DNA of 14,361 nucleotides from Ramlibacter sp. (lineage in GTDB: Bacteria; Pseudomonadota; Gammaproteobacteria; Burkholderiales; Burkholderiaceae_C): the NCBI GenBank assembly GCA_026785815.1, contig JAJAZH010000367.1, positions 1 through 14,361 on the forward strand, in the 5' to 3' direction. The notes below the pieces were generated by a model. The model had not been told where the DNA came from, did no database searches, and saw only the letters and a program-made list of their open reading frames with translations. Of the stretch, positions 7,687-14,361 are shown one piece after another (the stretch's first letter is position 1; each line of letters begins with the position of its first letter). A program made the translations under genes and the position numbers.

Positions 7687-7692
7687 TTTTGC

Positions 7693-8631
7693 ATGTTTCC
7701 TTATCTCCTTCGGCGGATCCTGCAGATGATCCCGACCCTCGCTGGCGTGATCCTGCTGGTCTTTTTCCTGTTCACCTACTTCGGGGGCGACCCCGCGGAG
7801 ATCCTGGGTGGCCTGCAGGCCACGCCGGAACAGATCGAATCGATCCGCAACCAGCTGGGCCTGAACCGGCCGGTCTGGGAGCAGCTCTGGCTGTTCGTGA
7901 CCAAGGTCGCGACCTTCGATTGGGGCCGCAGCTGGGCCACCAACGAAGCGGTCTCCAATATATTCGCCACCCGGCTGCCGGCCACGCTGACCATCATGGT
8001 GCCGATCCTGGTGCTGGAGGTCGGGCTGGCCATCGTCTGCGGCATGGCGGTGGCGTATGTGCGCGGTAGCCTGACCGACCGGGCGGTGATGATCATTTCC
8101 ACAGTGGCGTTGTCGATCAGCTTCCTGGTCTACGTCATCATCGGCCAGTACGTGTTCGCTTTCCGGCTCGGCTGGTTCCCGGTGCAGGGCTGGTCGAACA
8201 GTGTGTGGACCAACCTGGCGGTCTATGCGCCGCTGCCGGTCCTGCTGGCGGTGCTGGTCAGCCTGGCGCCGCACACCCGGCTGTACCGCAGCTTCTTCCT
8301 CGACGAGATCGGCCACGACTACGTGCGCACCGCCCGCGCCAAGGGCGTTCCCGAGAACACCATCCTGTTCAAGCACGTGCTGCGCAACGCGATGATCCCG
8401 ATCCTGACCAACGTCGCGACGCAGCTGCCAGGGGTGTTCATCGGCTCGTTCCTGATCGAAGTCTTCTTCTCGATCCCGGGCCTGGGGCGCGAGGTCTACA
8501 CCGCCGTCGGCCGCAGCGATTACCCGGTGATCCAGGCGGTCACCATTTACCTTGCCGCGCTGACCATGGTCATCAACCTCATCACCGACGTGCTCTACAA
8601 GTTCGTCGATCCGCGGGTGGTGCTGAAATGA
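7693..8631 (+). CDS. ABC transporter permease, OppB/DppB type (right system)
   Basis: Inner-membrane permease of 312 residues. The first helix (about 10-30) follows the standard YLLRRILQMIPTL N terminus; the GGDPAEILGG segment (31-40) replaces the usual PGxP block of OppB, and NQLGLNRPVWEQ (53-64) is typical. Helices lie at about 98-122, 130-156 and 175-193. The EAA loop begins near 210 (YVRTARAKGVPENTILFKH), and IEVFFSIPGLGREVY (255-269) is the family block. The upstream in-frame extension is antisense to SBP1 and is rejected because of the Shine-Dalgarno sequence and N-terminal match. The stop overlaps the next start (ATGA at 8628-8631). It is diverged from the left OppB (different loops, shared core), so it is a separate transporter rather than a recent duplication. 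Confidence 0.92.
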   Translation: MFPYLLRRILQMIPTLAGVILLVFFLFTYFGGDPAEILGGLQATPEQIESIRNQLGLNRPVWEQLWLFVTKVATFDWGRSWATNEAVSNIFATRLPATLTIMVPILVLEVGLAIVCGMAVAYVRGSLTDRAVMIISTVALSISFLVYVIIGQYVFAFRLGWFPVQGWSNSVWTNLAVYAPLPVLLAVLVSLAPHTRLYRSFFLDEIGHDYVRTARAKGVPENTILFKHVLRNAMIPILTNVATQLPGVFIGSFLIEVFFSIPGLGREVYTAVGRSDYPVIQAVTIYLAALTMVINLITDVLYKFVDPRVVLK

Positions 8632-9695
8632 GCGCCGTCCTGGAAACGCCTTTGGTGCTGCCGCCGTTGCCGAAATCCCCAGGCGTCTGGGCACAGGCGT
8701 GGTCGCGGCTGCGGACCGACCGCGTCGGCATGGTTTCGCTCTGGGTGGTGCTGGCTTTCCTGGTGCTGGTGCTGCTGGCCCAGTTCGGTGTCATCGGCGG
8801 TGGCTGGCAACGCGAGGCGGCCGTGCCGTTCGCGCCGCCCCACCTGGTCGGCGCCGATGCCCGCGAAGCCGATGCCGTGGTTGCGGCGCCCCCGCCCAAC
8901 GTCGACCTCTCCGACGTCGATCCGCTGGCGCCGCGCTACGCCGAGTGGCAGGCCCGCGCCGACAAGGTCAAGACAGTCGCTACCACGCGCGCCACGACGC
9001 TGCCGTTCGGGGCCGACCGGATCGGGCGCGACGTGCTGGACAAGGCGATCAAGGGTGCACAGGTCTCGATCCTGGTGGGCATCGCGGCGGCGTTCCTGGC
9101 CACGCTGATCGGCACCGTGCTGGGCGCCCTGGCAGGCTACTTCGGCGGCAAGCTGGGCGACCTGCTGGAGTGGGTCTACAACGTCTTCACCTCGGTCCCG
9201 TACATCCTGCTGATCTTCGCGCTGGCTGCGGTGTTCAAGTCCGGGCCGCTGTCGAAGGTCTTTTCCGACGGCATCGTCCCGGTGGTGATCATCCTGGGCG
9301 CGGTGGGCTGGACCGGCATCTACCGGCTGGTGCGCGCCGAGTACATCAAGCACCGCAACCGCGAGTACGTGCGGGCGGCCGAAGCCATCGGAGCCGGTCA
9401 CGGGGCCCGCATGTTCGGCCACATCCTGCCCAACATCAGCCACGTGGTGCTGGTCCAGCTCAGCCTGCATGTGGTGAGCTTCATCAAGGCCGAAGTGATC
9501 CTGTCGTTCCTGGGGCTGGGGGTGCCGATCGACATGGTGAGCTGGGGCACGATGCTGGCCGAGGCGCAGACTGAACTGGTGCTTGGAAAATGGTGGCAAC
9601 TGGCCGCAGCCACCGCCTTCATGGCGACCTTCGTCACCGCCTTCGCGCTTTTGACCGATGCATTGCGCGACGCGATGGACCCGAAACTCCGCTAG
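8628..9695 (+). CDS. ABC transporter permease, OppC/YejE type with large periplasmic loop
   Basis: Second permease of the right system, 355 residues, about 50 longer than the left OppC. One helix (about 34-56) is followed by a periplasmic stretch at about 57-124 that is rich in Ala, Pro and Asp and contains PRYAEWQARADKVKTV. This ends at LPFGADRIGRDVL (125-137), the normal entry to the permease core. Four or five further helices follow. The EAA loop is RAAEAIGAGHGARMFGHILPN (about 249-269), and ILSFLGLGVP (291-300) is the family block. The ATG overlaps the preceding stop by four nt, giving tight coupling. YejE also has an enlarged loop at this place, and the fused ATPase next door resembles YejF, but no full Yej identity is claimed. 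Confidence 0.9.
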   Translation: MSAVLETPLVLPPLPKSPGVWAQAWSRLRTDRVGMVSLWVVLAFLVLVLLAQFGVIGGGWQREAAVPFAPPHLVGADAREADAVVAAPPPNVDLSDVDPLAPRYAEWQARADKVKTVATTRATTLPFGADRIGRDVLDKAIKGAQVSILVGIAAAFLATLIGTVLGALAGYFGGKLGDLLEWVYNVFTSVPYILLIFALAAVFKSGPLSKVFSDGIVPVVIILGAVGWTGIYRLVRAEYIKHRNREYVRAAEAIGAGHGARMFGHILPNISHVVLVQLSLHVVSFIKAEVILSFLGLGVPIDMVSWGTMLAEAQTELVLGKWWQLAAATAFMATFVTAFALLTDALRDAMDPKLR

Positions 9696-9697
9696 GA
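9694..9697 (+). promoter_or_regulatory. Ribosome binding site of the fused ATPase
   Basis: AGGA overlaps the permease stop codon and lies nine nt before the ATG at 9707. It supports this start over the in-frame open sequence reaching back to 9590. Confidence 0.5.
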
Positions 9698-9706
9698 CCG
9701 CCGCCC

Positions 9707-11395
9707 ATGTCATCCCTGATCGAAGTGCGCGACCTGCGCGTGAGTTTCCGCATGGGCCACGAAGTGCACGAGGCTGTGCGGGGCGTGAGTTTCGACGTGC
9801 CGGTCAACAGTACCGTGGCGCTGGTGGGCGAGTCGGGCAGCGGCAAGAGCGTGACCGCGATGAGCATCGTGCGGCTGCTGCCCGAGAACGCAATCGTCGG
9901 CGCGGACAGCCACATCTTTTACGAGGGCCGGGACCTCGCGCACAACAACGCGGAGGAAATGCGCAAGCTACGTGGCAAAGACATCTCCGTGGTGTTCCAG
10001 GAGCCGATGAGCTCGCTCAATCCGGTCTTCACGGTGGGGGAGCAGATTGCCGAGGTGCTGCGCATCCATGCCGGCATGACCGCACGCCAGGCGCGACAGA
10101 GAGCACTCGAGTTGCTGGAAGAAGTGGGCATTCCGGAGCCGCGCGCGCGCTTGAATGCCTATCCGCATGAACTGTCCGGCGGCCAGCAGCAGCGGGTGAT
10201 GATCGCGATCGCGATCGCGTGCGAGCCCAAGCTGCTGATCGCCGACGAGCCGACCACCGCGCTCGACGTCACCGTCCAGCGGCAGGTGGTCGACCTGCTG
10301 GCCCGGCTGCAGGAGCGGCACCGGATGAGCGTGCTGTTCATCAGCCACGACCTCGGCCTGGTCGGCGAGATCGCAAGCAGCGTGGTGGTGATGCGCCAGG
10401 GCGAAGTGCGGGAAGCAGGCACTGTCGGCGACATCTTCAGCGCCCCGAAAGACGCCTACACCCGCGCCTTGCTGGCCTGTCGCCCGCGCCTGGACGCGCG
10501 TCCGCGCCGGTTGCCGGTGATCGACGACATCCTGAACAACCGCCCGGTGAGCGGCGAGCAGCGGCTGGCGCTGGCGGCCGGAGGCCCGGCGTTGATCGAG
10601 GTCACCGGGCTGCGCAAGGTCTATCGGCTCAAGGAGGGCTTGTTCCGGCACAAGTCGGTCGACGCGGTGAAGCTGGCGGATTTCTCGCTGCACAAGGGCC
10701 GCACGCTCGGCGTCGTGGGCGAGTCGGGTTCGGGCAAGACCACCATCGGCATGATGCTCACGCGCCTGACCGACGCCACCGGTGGGCGGATCATGTTCGA
10801 GGGAACCGACCTGGCGACGCTGGGAGCGGCGTCGATGCGGCCCTACCGCCGGCGCATCCAGATCATTTTCCAGAATCCGTATGCCAGCCTGAATCCGCGC
10901 TTCACGGTCGGCCAGATTCTGATGGAGCCGATGCGCATCCACGCGATCGGCGCCAGCGACGACGAGCGCGCCCGGCTGGCGCTGGGCTGGCTGGACAAGG
11001 TCGGCTTGCCGGCCCAGTCCTTCGGCAAGTATCCGCACGAGTTTTCCGGGGGACAAAGGCAGCGGATCGCGATCGCGCGCTGCCTGACGATGCAACCCGA
11101 GATCATCGTCTGCGATGAAAGCGTGAGCGCGCTGGACGTCAGCGTGCAGGCCACCGTGCTGAACCTGCTGCTGGACCTGCAGGAGGAGTTCGGGCTGACC
11201 TATGTCTTCATCAGCCACGACCTGGCCGTGGTCCGCTACATGGCGGACGACATCCTGGTGATGAACCAGGGCGAGATCGTGGAACGCGGCAGCTCGGACG
11301 AGATCTACGCCAATCCGCGGCACCCCTACACGAAGCAACTGCTGGCCGCCATTCCGCGCGGTTACCAGCCCGCTGAAAACCTTCCCACCCACTGA
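9707..11395 (+). CDS. Fused double-ATPase of peptide-type ABC transporter (OppD-OppF fusion)
   Basis: One 562-residue chain carries both nucleotide-binding domains of the right importer. NBD1 (about 1-260) has Walker A GESGSGKS (41-48), Gln98, LSGGQ (156-160), Walker B Asp180-Glu181 and His214. After a linker (about 260-295), NBD2 has Walker A GESGSGKT (338-345), Gln389, FSGGQ (446-450), Walker B Asp470-Glu471 followed by Ser rather than Pro, and His504. All catalytic residues are present in both halves. Fused ATPases of this kind are known as YejF (microcin C and peptide uptake) and GsiA (glutathione uptake). Unlike the left OppD and OppF, the C-terminal four-Cys domain is absent from both halves. 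The start is 11 nt past the permease stop with AGGA nine nt upstream. The next gene begins 7 nt after its stop. Confidence 0.94.
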   Translation: MSSLIEVRDLRVSFRMGHEVHEAVRGVSFDVPVNSTVALVGESGSGKSVTAMSIVRLLPENAIVGADSHIFYEGRDLAHNNAEEMRKLRGKDISVVFQEPMSSLNPVFTVGEQIAEVLRIHAGMTARQARQRALELLEEVGIPEPRARLNAYPHELSGGQQQRVMIAIAIACEPKLLIADEPTTALDVTVQRQVVDLLARLQERHRMSVLFISHDLGLVGEIASSVVVMRQGEVREAGTVGDIFSAPKDAYTRALLACRPRLDARPRRLPVIDDILNNRPVSGEQRLALAAGGPALIEVTGLRKVYRLKEGLFRHKSVDAVKLADFSLHKGRTLGVVGESGSGKTTIGMMLTRLTDATGGRIMFEGTDLATLGAASMRPYRRRIQIIFQNPYASLNPRFTVGQILMEPMRIHAIGASDDERARLALGWLDKVGLPAQSFGKYPHEFSGGQRQRIAIARCLTMQPEIIVCDESVSALDVSVQATVLNLLLDLQEEFGLTYVFISHDLAVVRYMADDILVMNQGEIVERGSSDEIYANPRHPYTKQLLAAIPRGYQPAENLPTH

Positions 11396-11398
11396 GGA
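11394..11398 (+). promoter_or_regulatory. Ribosome binding site of the S8 protease
   Basis: GAGGA overlaps the ATPase stop codon and lies four nt before the ATG at 11403. This is the strongest Shine-Dalgarno sequence in the plus-strand operon. Confidence 0.6.
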
Positions 11399-11402
11399 CA
11401 GC

Positions 11403-13226
11403 ATGAAAGTTCGTTTTCTCTGCGCGCTGCTGTGCACCTTCACCCTGGGCTGCGCCCTGGCGCAAACACCCCAGCGCGTCGAGCGCGCCGACGATCTGCC
11501 GCGCTTCAGCTACCCGGTCGAGGGCGAGCTGGAAGCCATCGTGCGCAGCCCGCAGCGGTTCGCCCTGCTGTCGCAGGCGCTGCGGCGTGACCTCGAAAGG
11601 ACGCTCGCGGCCTACGACATCGCCGAGCCGGCGACGCGCAGGCGGCTGCTCGGCGAGTTGCTGCAGCTCGACATGCTCGAGGGCCGTTACGACGATGCGC
11701 TGCGGCGCTCGGCCCAGATCCAGCAGCTGCAGGAAAAGCCCGCCGACAAGCTGTTATCGGGGCTGACGGTGCGAGCCATCGCCGCCGGCGTGAAAAAGGG
11801 CGAGCGCGGCTCCGCGGTCTATGCGGCCGAAGTCAGCCGCTTCATCGACGAAGAACTGGCACGGCTGCCCTATCCCGTCATCCGCAACGACATCATGCGC
11901 GGCAAGGCCAGCATGGAAACCTTCGGCGAGGCGCTGGCCCTGGGGCGGGTGCGCGACGTGCTGCAGCCGGTGGCCAGCCGCACCGGGGCGTTGAGCTCGG
12001 ATCTGGTGTCGGGCCTGGTCTCGGCGCGCTATGCGCTGGAGTTCAGCCTGCCGCTGAAAGCCACGCTGATCGAGACCTACGGCCGCTACCTGGCGGCGCG
12101 CCAGGTCGACAAGCCCGACATCTGGGCCGCGCGCGACGTCAGCCTGCCGCCTGGCCGCGGCTATCCGGTGGTGCCGGTGGTGGTGTGGGACAGCGGCGTG
12201 GACTCGGCGCTGTTTGCCGGCCGGCTGGTGACGCAGCGCGAGCAGCCGGCGATGATCGCCTTCGACCGGGTCGGATTGCCGTCGGTGCAGCCGCTCAAGC
12301 CACTGGCCGCCGACGTGCAAGCCCGGTTGCCGGACCTGCTGGCGCGCAGCAAGGGCCTGGCCGACCTCGGCGCCAACATCGACAGCACCGAGGCGGCGCA
12401 GGTCAAGGCGCTGCTGTCGAACCTGGCGCCGGCGCAGTACAAGGCGGTGCAGGAGGAACTGCGGCTGGTCGGCGGCTACAGCCACGGCACCCACGTCGCA
12501 GGAATCGCGATGGCGGGCAATCCGTATGCGCGACTGGCGAATGCGCGCATCGAGTTCGGCCACACGCTGCTGCCCGAACCGTGTCCCACGCCGGAGCTGC
12601 AGCAACGCGCCGCCGCCAACTTCATGGCTTACGCGGACTTCATCCGCAGCAGCGGCGCCCGGGTGGTCAACATGAGCTGGGGTGGGAACCTGCGCGCCTA
12701 CGAAGTCGAACTCGAGCAATGCGGGATCGGCAAGGACAGCGCCGAGCGGCGCGCGCTGGCCCGCGCTTATTTCGACTCGCACCACCAGGCGCTGACCCGC
12801 GCCATCGCGTCGGCGCCCGATGTGCTGTTCGTGGCTTCGGGCGGCAATTCCGCCAACAACCCCACCTTCAACGACGCCTATCCCTCGGGCATCGTGTTGC
12901 CCAACCTGGTTGCGGTGGGCGCTGTCGACAAGGCCGGTGACGAAGCCTCTTTCACCAGCTATGGTCCCACGGTGCTGCTGCACGCCAACGGCTACCAGGT
13001 CGAGAGCTGGGTGCCCGGCGGACGGCGCATCGCCTTGTCCGGAACGTCCATGGCCGCACCGCAGGTTGCCAACCTGGCGGCGAAGATGCTGGCCGTGAAG
13101 CCCTCGCTGAAGCCGGCGGAACTGATCACGATCATGCGCAGCACCGCCGAACGCAGCGAGGACGGGCGCCGGACCTTGATCCACCCCGCGCGCGCGCTGG
13201 CGGCTGTGGGCTACGTCCCGTCGTGA
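11403..13226 (+). CDS. Secreted subtilisin-family (S8) serine peptidase
   Basis: A 607-residue exported protease. The signal peptide (Lys2, Arg4, core 5-19, cleavage after ALA at 18-20) directs it across the inner membrane. Residues 21 to about 250 are mostly helical, with an Arg/Leu-rich TPR-like stretch (LLGELLQLDMLEGRYDDAL, 82-100). The S8 domain follows: Asp263 (VWDSGVD), His361 (YSHGTHVAGIA), oxyanion Asn482 (ASGGN) and Ser549 (LSGTSMAAP), so the full catalytic set is present. About 98 residues separate Asp from His, against about 32 in subtilisin. No P domain or PPC domain follows; the chain ends about 58 residues after Ser549. It overlaps the next gene by four nt and follows the ATPase by 7 nt. 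The likely role is cutting extracytoplasmic proteins or processing a specific substrate for the transporter; the target is unknown. Confidence 0.9.
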   Translation: MKVRFLCALLCTFTLGCALAQTPQRVERADDLPRFSYPVEGELEAIVRSPQRFALLSQALRRDLERTLAAYDIAEPATRRRLLGELLQLDMLEGRYDDALRRSAQIQQLQEKPADKLLSGLTVRAIAAGVKKGERGSAVYAAEVSRFIDEELARLPYPVIRNDIMRGKASMETFGEALALGRVRDVLQPVASRTGALSSDLVSGLVSARYALEFSLPLKATLIETYGRYLAARQVDKPDIWAARDVSLPPGRGYPVVPVVVWDSGVDSALFAGRLVTQREQPAMIAFDRVGLPSVQPLKPLAADVQARLPDLLARSKGLADLGANIDSTEAAQVKALLSNLAPAQYKAVQEELRLVGGYSHGTHVAGIAMAGNPYARLANARIEFGHTLLPEPCPTPELQQRAAANFMAYADFIRSSGARVVNMSWGGNLRAYEVELEQCGIGKDSAERRALARAYFDSHHQALTRAIASAPDVLFVASGGNSANNPTFNDAYPSGIVLPNLVAVGAVDKAGDEASFTSYGPTVLLHANGYQVESWVPGGRRIALSGTSMAAPQVANLAAKMLAVKPSLKPAELITIMRSTAERSEDGRRTLIHPARALAAVGYVPS

Positions 13227-14361
13227 ACCTGCGCTCGCTGCTGGCCGGCCTCGCACTCACTGTGGCGGTGGGTATTGGCGCGGCCGAGCCCGCTGCCGAT
13301 CCGCTGCAGACAAGTGCATTGCACGCACTGTTCGAGCGCCAGTGGGAAGACGTGTCGCGCCGCTTTCCGGAAGGCAGCACCTTCCGCGGCGAGACGCGCT
13401 ACAACGACCTGCTGTCCGACCAGTCGGCCGAGGCCATTGCCGAGTACGACTTGCAGGTGCGGCGCTGGCTGGCCGAGGCCAGGGCGATCGACCCCGACCG
13501 CCTGGCCGCGACCGACCGGCTCTCGCTGGAACTGTTCGTCGACCGGATGGAGCGCGAGGTGGAAGAACAGGCGTTCCCGGGGTACCGAAGCCTTGGCGTG
13601 AGCGCGCTGGGCGGCGTGCAGTCGAACCTCTCCCAGTTGCTGAAGGTCACTCCGGTCCGCGACCGGCGCCAGGTCAGCCAGCTGCTGCAGCGGATGGCGG
13701 CCTACCCGAAGCAGATGGAGCAGGAGATCGGCAGCATGCGGCGCGGGATCGCGCTGGGCTGGGTCAGCCCCAGGGAGGTCCTGGCCCGGGTGCTGGCGCA
13801 GATCGACGACCAGCTGCCCGCGGATCTCGAGGCCGGCCCGTTCTACGCGCCCTTCCTGCGCCTGGGCGGCGAAATTCCCCAGGCCGAGCGGGTTGCGTTG
13901 CAGGCCGCCGGACGCGCCGCCGTGGAAAGCCAGGTGATCCCGGCGCTGCGGGCGCTGCGGGCCTTCATCGCCGATGAATACCACCCGCGCGCGGCCAGCG
14001 ACGGCGCGCTGCGCAACTATCCGGATGGCGATCGGGTCTACGACATGCTGGTGCGGCAGCAGACGACAACCAACCTGTCGGCGACGCAAGTCCACGCCAT
14101 CGGCCAGCGTGAACTCACGCGCTTGCGCTCCGAGATGGAGGCCGTGATGCGGGAGACCCGGTTCGCCGGCGACTTCCCGCAGTTCATCCACTATCTCGAC
14201 ACCGACCCCAAGTTCTTCCACACCGGGCCGGAGCCGCTGCTGGCGGACTACCGGGCCATCGCCAAGCGCATCGACGCTGAAATGCCGCGCCTGTTCGCCG
14301 AACTGCCGCGCGCGCCCTATGGCGTGCGGGCGATGCCGGCATTCATGGGCCCGGATGCGGC
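13223..14361 (+). CDS. DUF885 family exported putative peptidase (partial, N-terminal 379 residues)
   Basis: The frame runs from GTG 13223 (GTGA overlap with the S8 stop) to the window edge without a stop. A signal peptide is visible: Arg4, a hydrophobic core LLAGLALTVAVGIGA (6-20) and cleavage near AA/E at 20-22. The mature start (LHALFERQWEDVSRRFPEGSTFRGETRYNDLLSD without gaps, split over about 33-66), followed by DRLSLELFVDRM and RQQTTTNLSATQVHAIGQREL, matches the layout of DUF885 proteins. These are about 580-600 residues, abundant in xanthomonads, and are thought to be metallopeptidase-like with a HEGxPGH-type motif in the C-terminal half. That half is outside the window, so no catalytic residue can be checked. 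Translational coupling to the S8 protease suggests related work on the same substrate. Family call from recognition, not from search. Confidence 0.8.
   Translation, partial: MNLRSLLAGLALTVAVGIGAAEPAADPLQTSALHALFERQWEDVSRRFPEGSTFRGETRYNDLLSDQSAEAIAEYDLQVRRWLAEARAIDPDRLAATDRLSLELFVDRMEREVEEQAFPGYRSLGVSALGGVQSNLSQLLKVTPVRDRRQVSQLLQRMAAYPKQMEQEIGSMRRGIALGWVSPREVLARVLAQIDDQLPADLEAGPFYAPFLRLGGEIPQAERVALQAAGRAAVESQVIPALRALRAFIADEYHPRAASDGALRNYPDGDRVYDMLVRQQTTTNLSATQVHAIGQRELTRLRSEMEAVMRETRFAGDFPQFIHYLDTDPKFFHTGPEPLLADYRAIAKRIDAEMPRLFAELPRAPYGVRAMPAFMGPDA

Larger units (their letters stand above)
7573..7692. promoter_or_regulatory. Divergent promoter region of the two transporter operons
   Basis: These 120 bp separate the start codons of SBP1 (minus) and the right-hand OppB-like permease (plus), so promoters for both operons must lie here or within the flanking genes. 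A CATAAT (7612-7617) is five of six to the -10 consensus on the plus strand, about 75 nt before the permease start, but no good -35 box sits 16-18 nt upstream. On the minus strand TATGCT (7610-7615) is a weak -10 candidate. The region is A/T-richer than the coding DNA near 7580-7620. No regulator gene is adjacent. Confidence 0.6.

Noticed and set aside
6901..7692. N-terminal extension of the right OppB-like permease
   Set aside because: It is antisense to SBP1; the AAGG ribosome site and the typical OppB N terminus fix the start at 7693.
7573..7692. Small RNA, riboswitch or tRNA in the divergent region
   Set aside because: No conserved fold, cloverleaf or terminator-like hairpin is visible in these 120 bp.
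9968..11443. 491-codon minus-strand open frame antisense to the fused ATPase
   Set aside because: Shadow frame, rich in His, Gln and Arg, with no domain; the plus strand encodes two intact nucleotide-binding domains.
11403..11465. Lipoprotein signal in the S8 protease (LGC in TLGCALA)
   Set aside because: The residues before Cys17 (Thr, Leu, Gly) do not fit the lipobox well, whereas ALA at 18-20 is a good signal peptidase I site.
11754..14221. Minus-strand open frames of 500 and 336 codons opposite the S8 and DUF885 genes
   Set aside because: Shadow frames with Gly/Arg/Val/His-rich low-information composition; the plus strand has catalytic S8 motifs and signal peptides.

Overview
The window looks like chromosomal DNA from a GC-rich Gram-negative bacterium. 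Evidence is the strong G/C bias at third codon positions, the C-terminal end of a TonB-dependent outer-membrane receptor, periplasmic binding proteins with ordinary Sec signal peptides rather than lipoboxes, and a DUF885 exoprotein. The mix of a TonB receptor, Opp-type importers, a secreted S8 protease and a DUF885 protein suggests the Lysobacterales (Xanthomonadales), such as Lysobacter or a relative. That placement is an inference; no marker gene is present.

Layout. Bases 1-105 are the 3' end of a TonB-dependent receptor on the + strand. A short convergent intergenic region (106-228) holds two hairpins, one a bidirectional rho-independent terminator. From 229 to 7572 a tight minus-strand operon reads, in transcription order: a family-5 solute-binding protein (SBP1), OppA, OppB, OppC, OppD, OppF. 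A 120-bp divergent region (7573-7692) follows. From 7693 to the window end a plus-strand operon encodes an OppB-like permease, an OppC-like permease with a large periplasmic loop, a fused double-ATPase (OppD-OppF type, as in YejF/GsiA), a secreted subtilisin-family (S8) protease, and the N-terminal 379 residues of a DUF885 protein cut by the window edge. Plus-strand junctions are 4-nt overlaps or gaps of 7-11 nt, so co-transcription is likely.

How the genes may work together. Two complete Opp/Dpp-type importers sit back to back. OppABCDF on the left looks like a classical oligopeptide permease: its binding protein keeps the Asp that contacts the peptide alpha-amino group. The right-hand membrane/ATPase set has no binding protein of its own, so SBP1, whose gene starts just across the divergent promoter, is its likeliest partner. 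SBP1 lacks the alpha-amino-binding Asp, which suggests a different ligand. Downstream of the right transporter lie two exported putative hydrolases, giving a cut-then-import arrangement for protein or peptide nutrients. The TonB receptor at the left edge could be the outer-membrane entry, but it is convergent and only its last 34 residues are visible.

The individual families are known. The parts most worth attention are the coupling of the transporter to an S8 protease and a DUF885 protein in one operon, the unusual domain layout of the S8 protease, the altered ligand site of SBP1, and repeat structure in the shared divergent promoter. No tRNA, rRNA, CRISPR array, insertion sequence or phage gene was seen.
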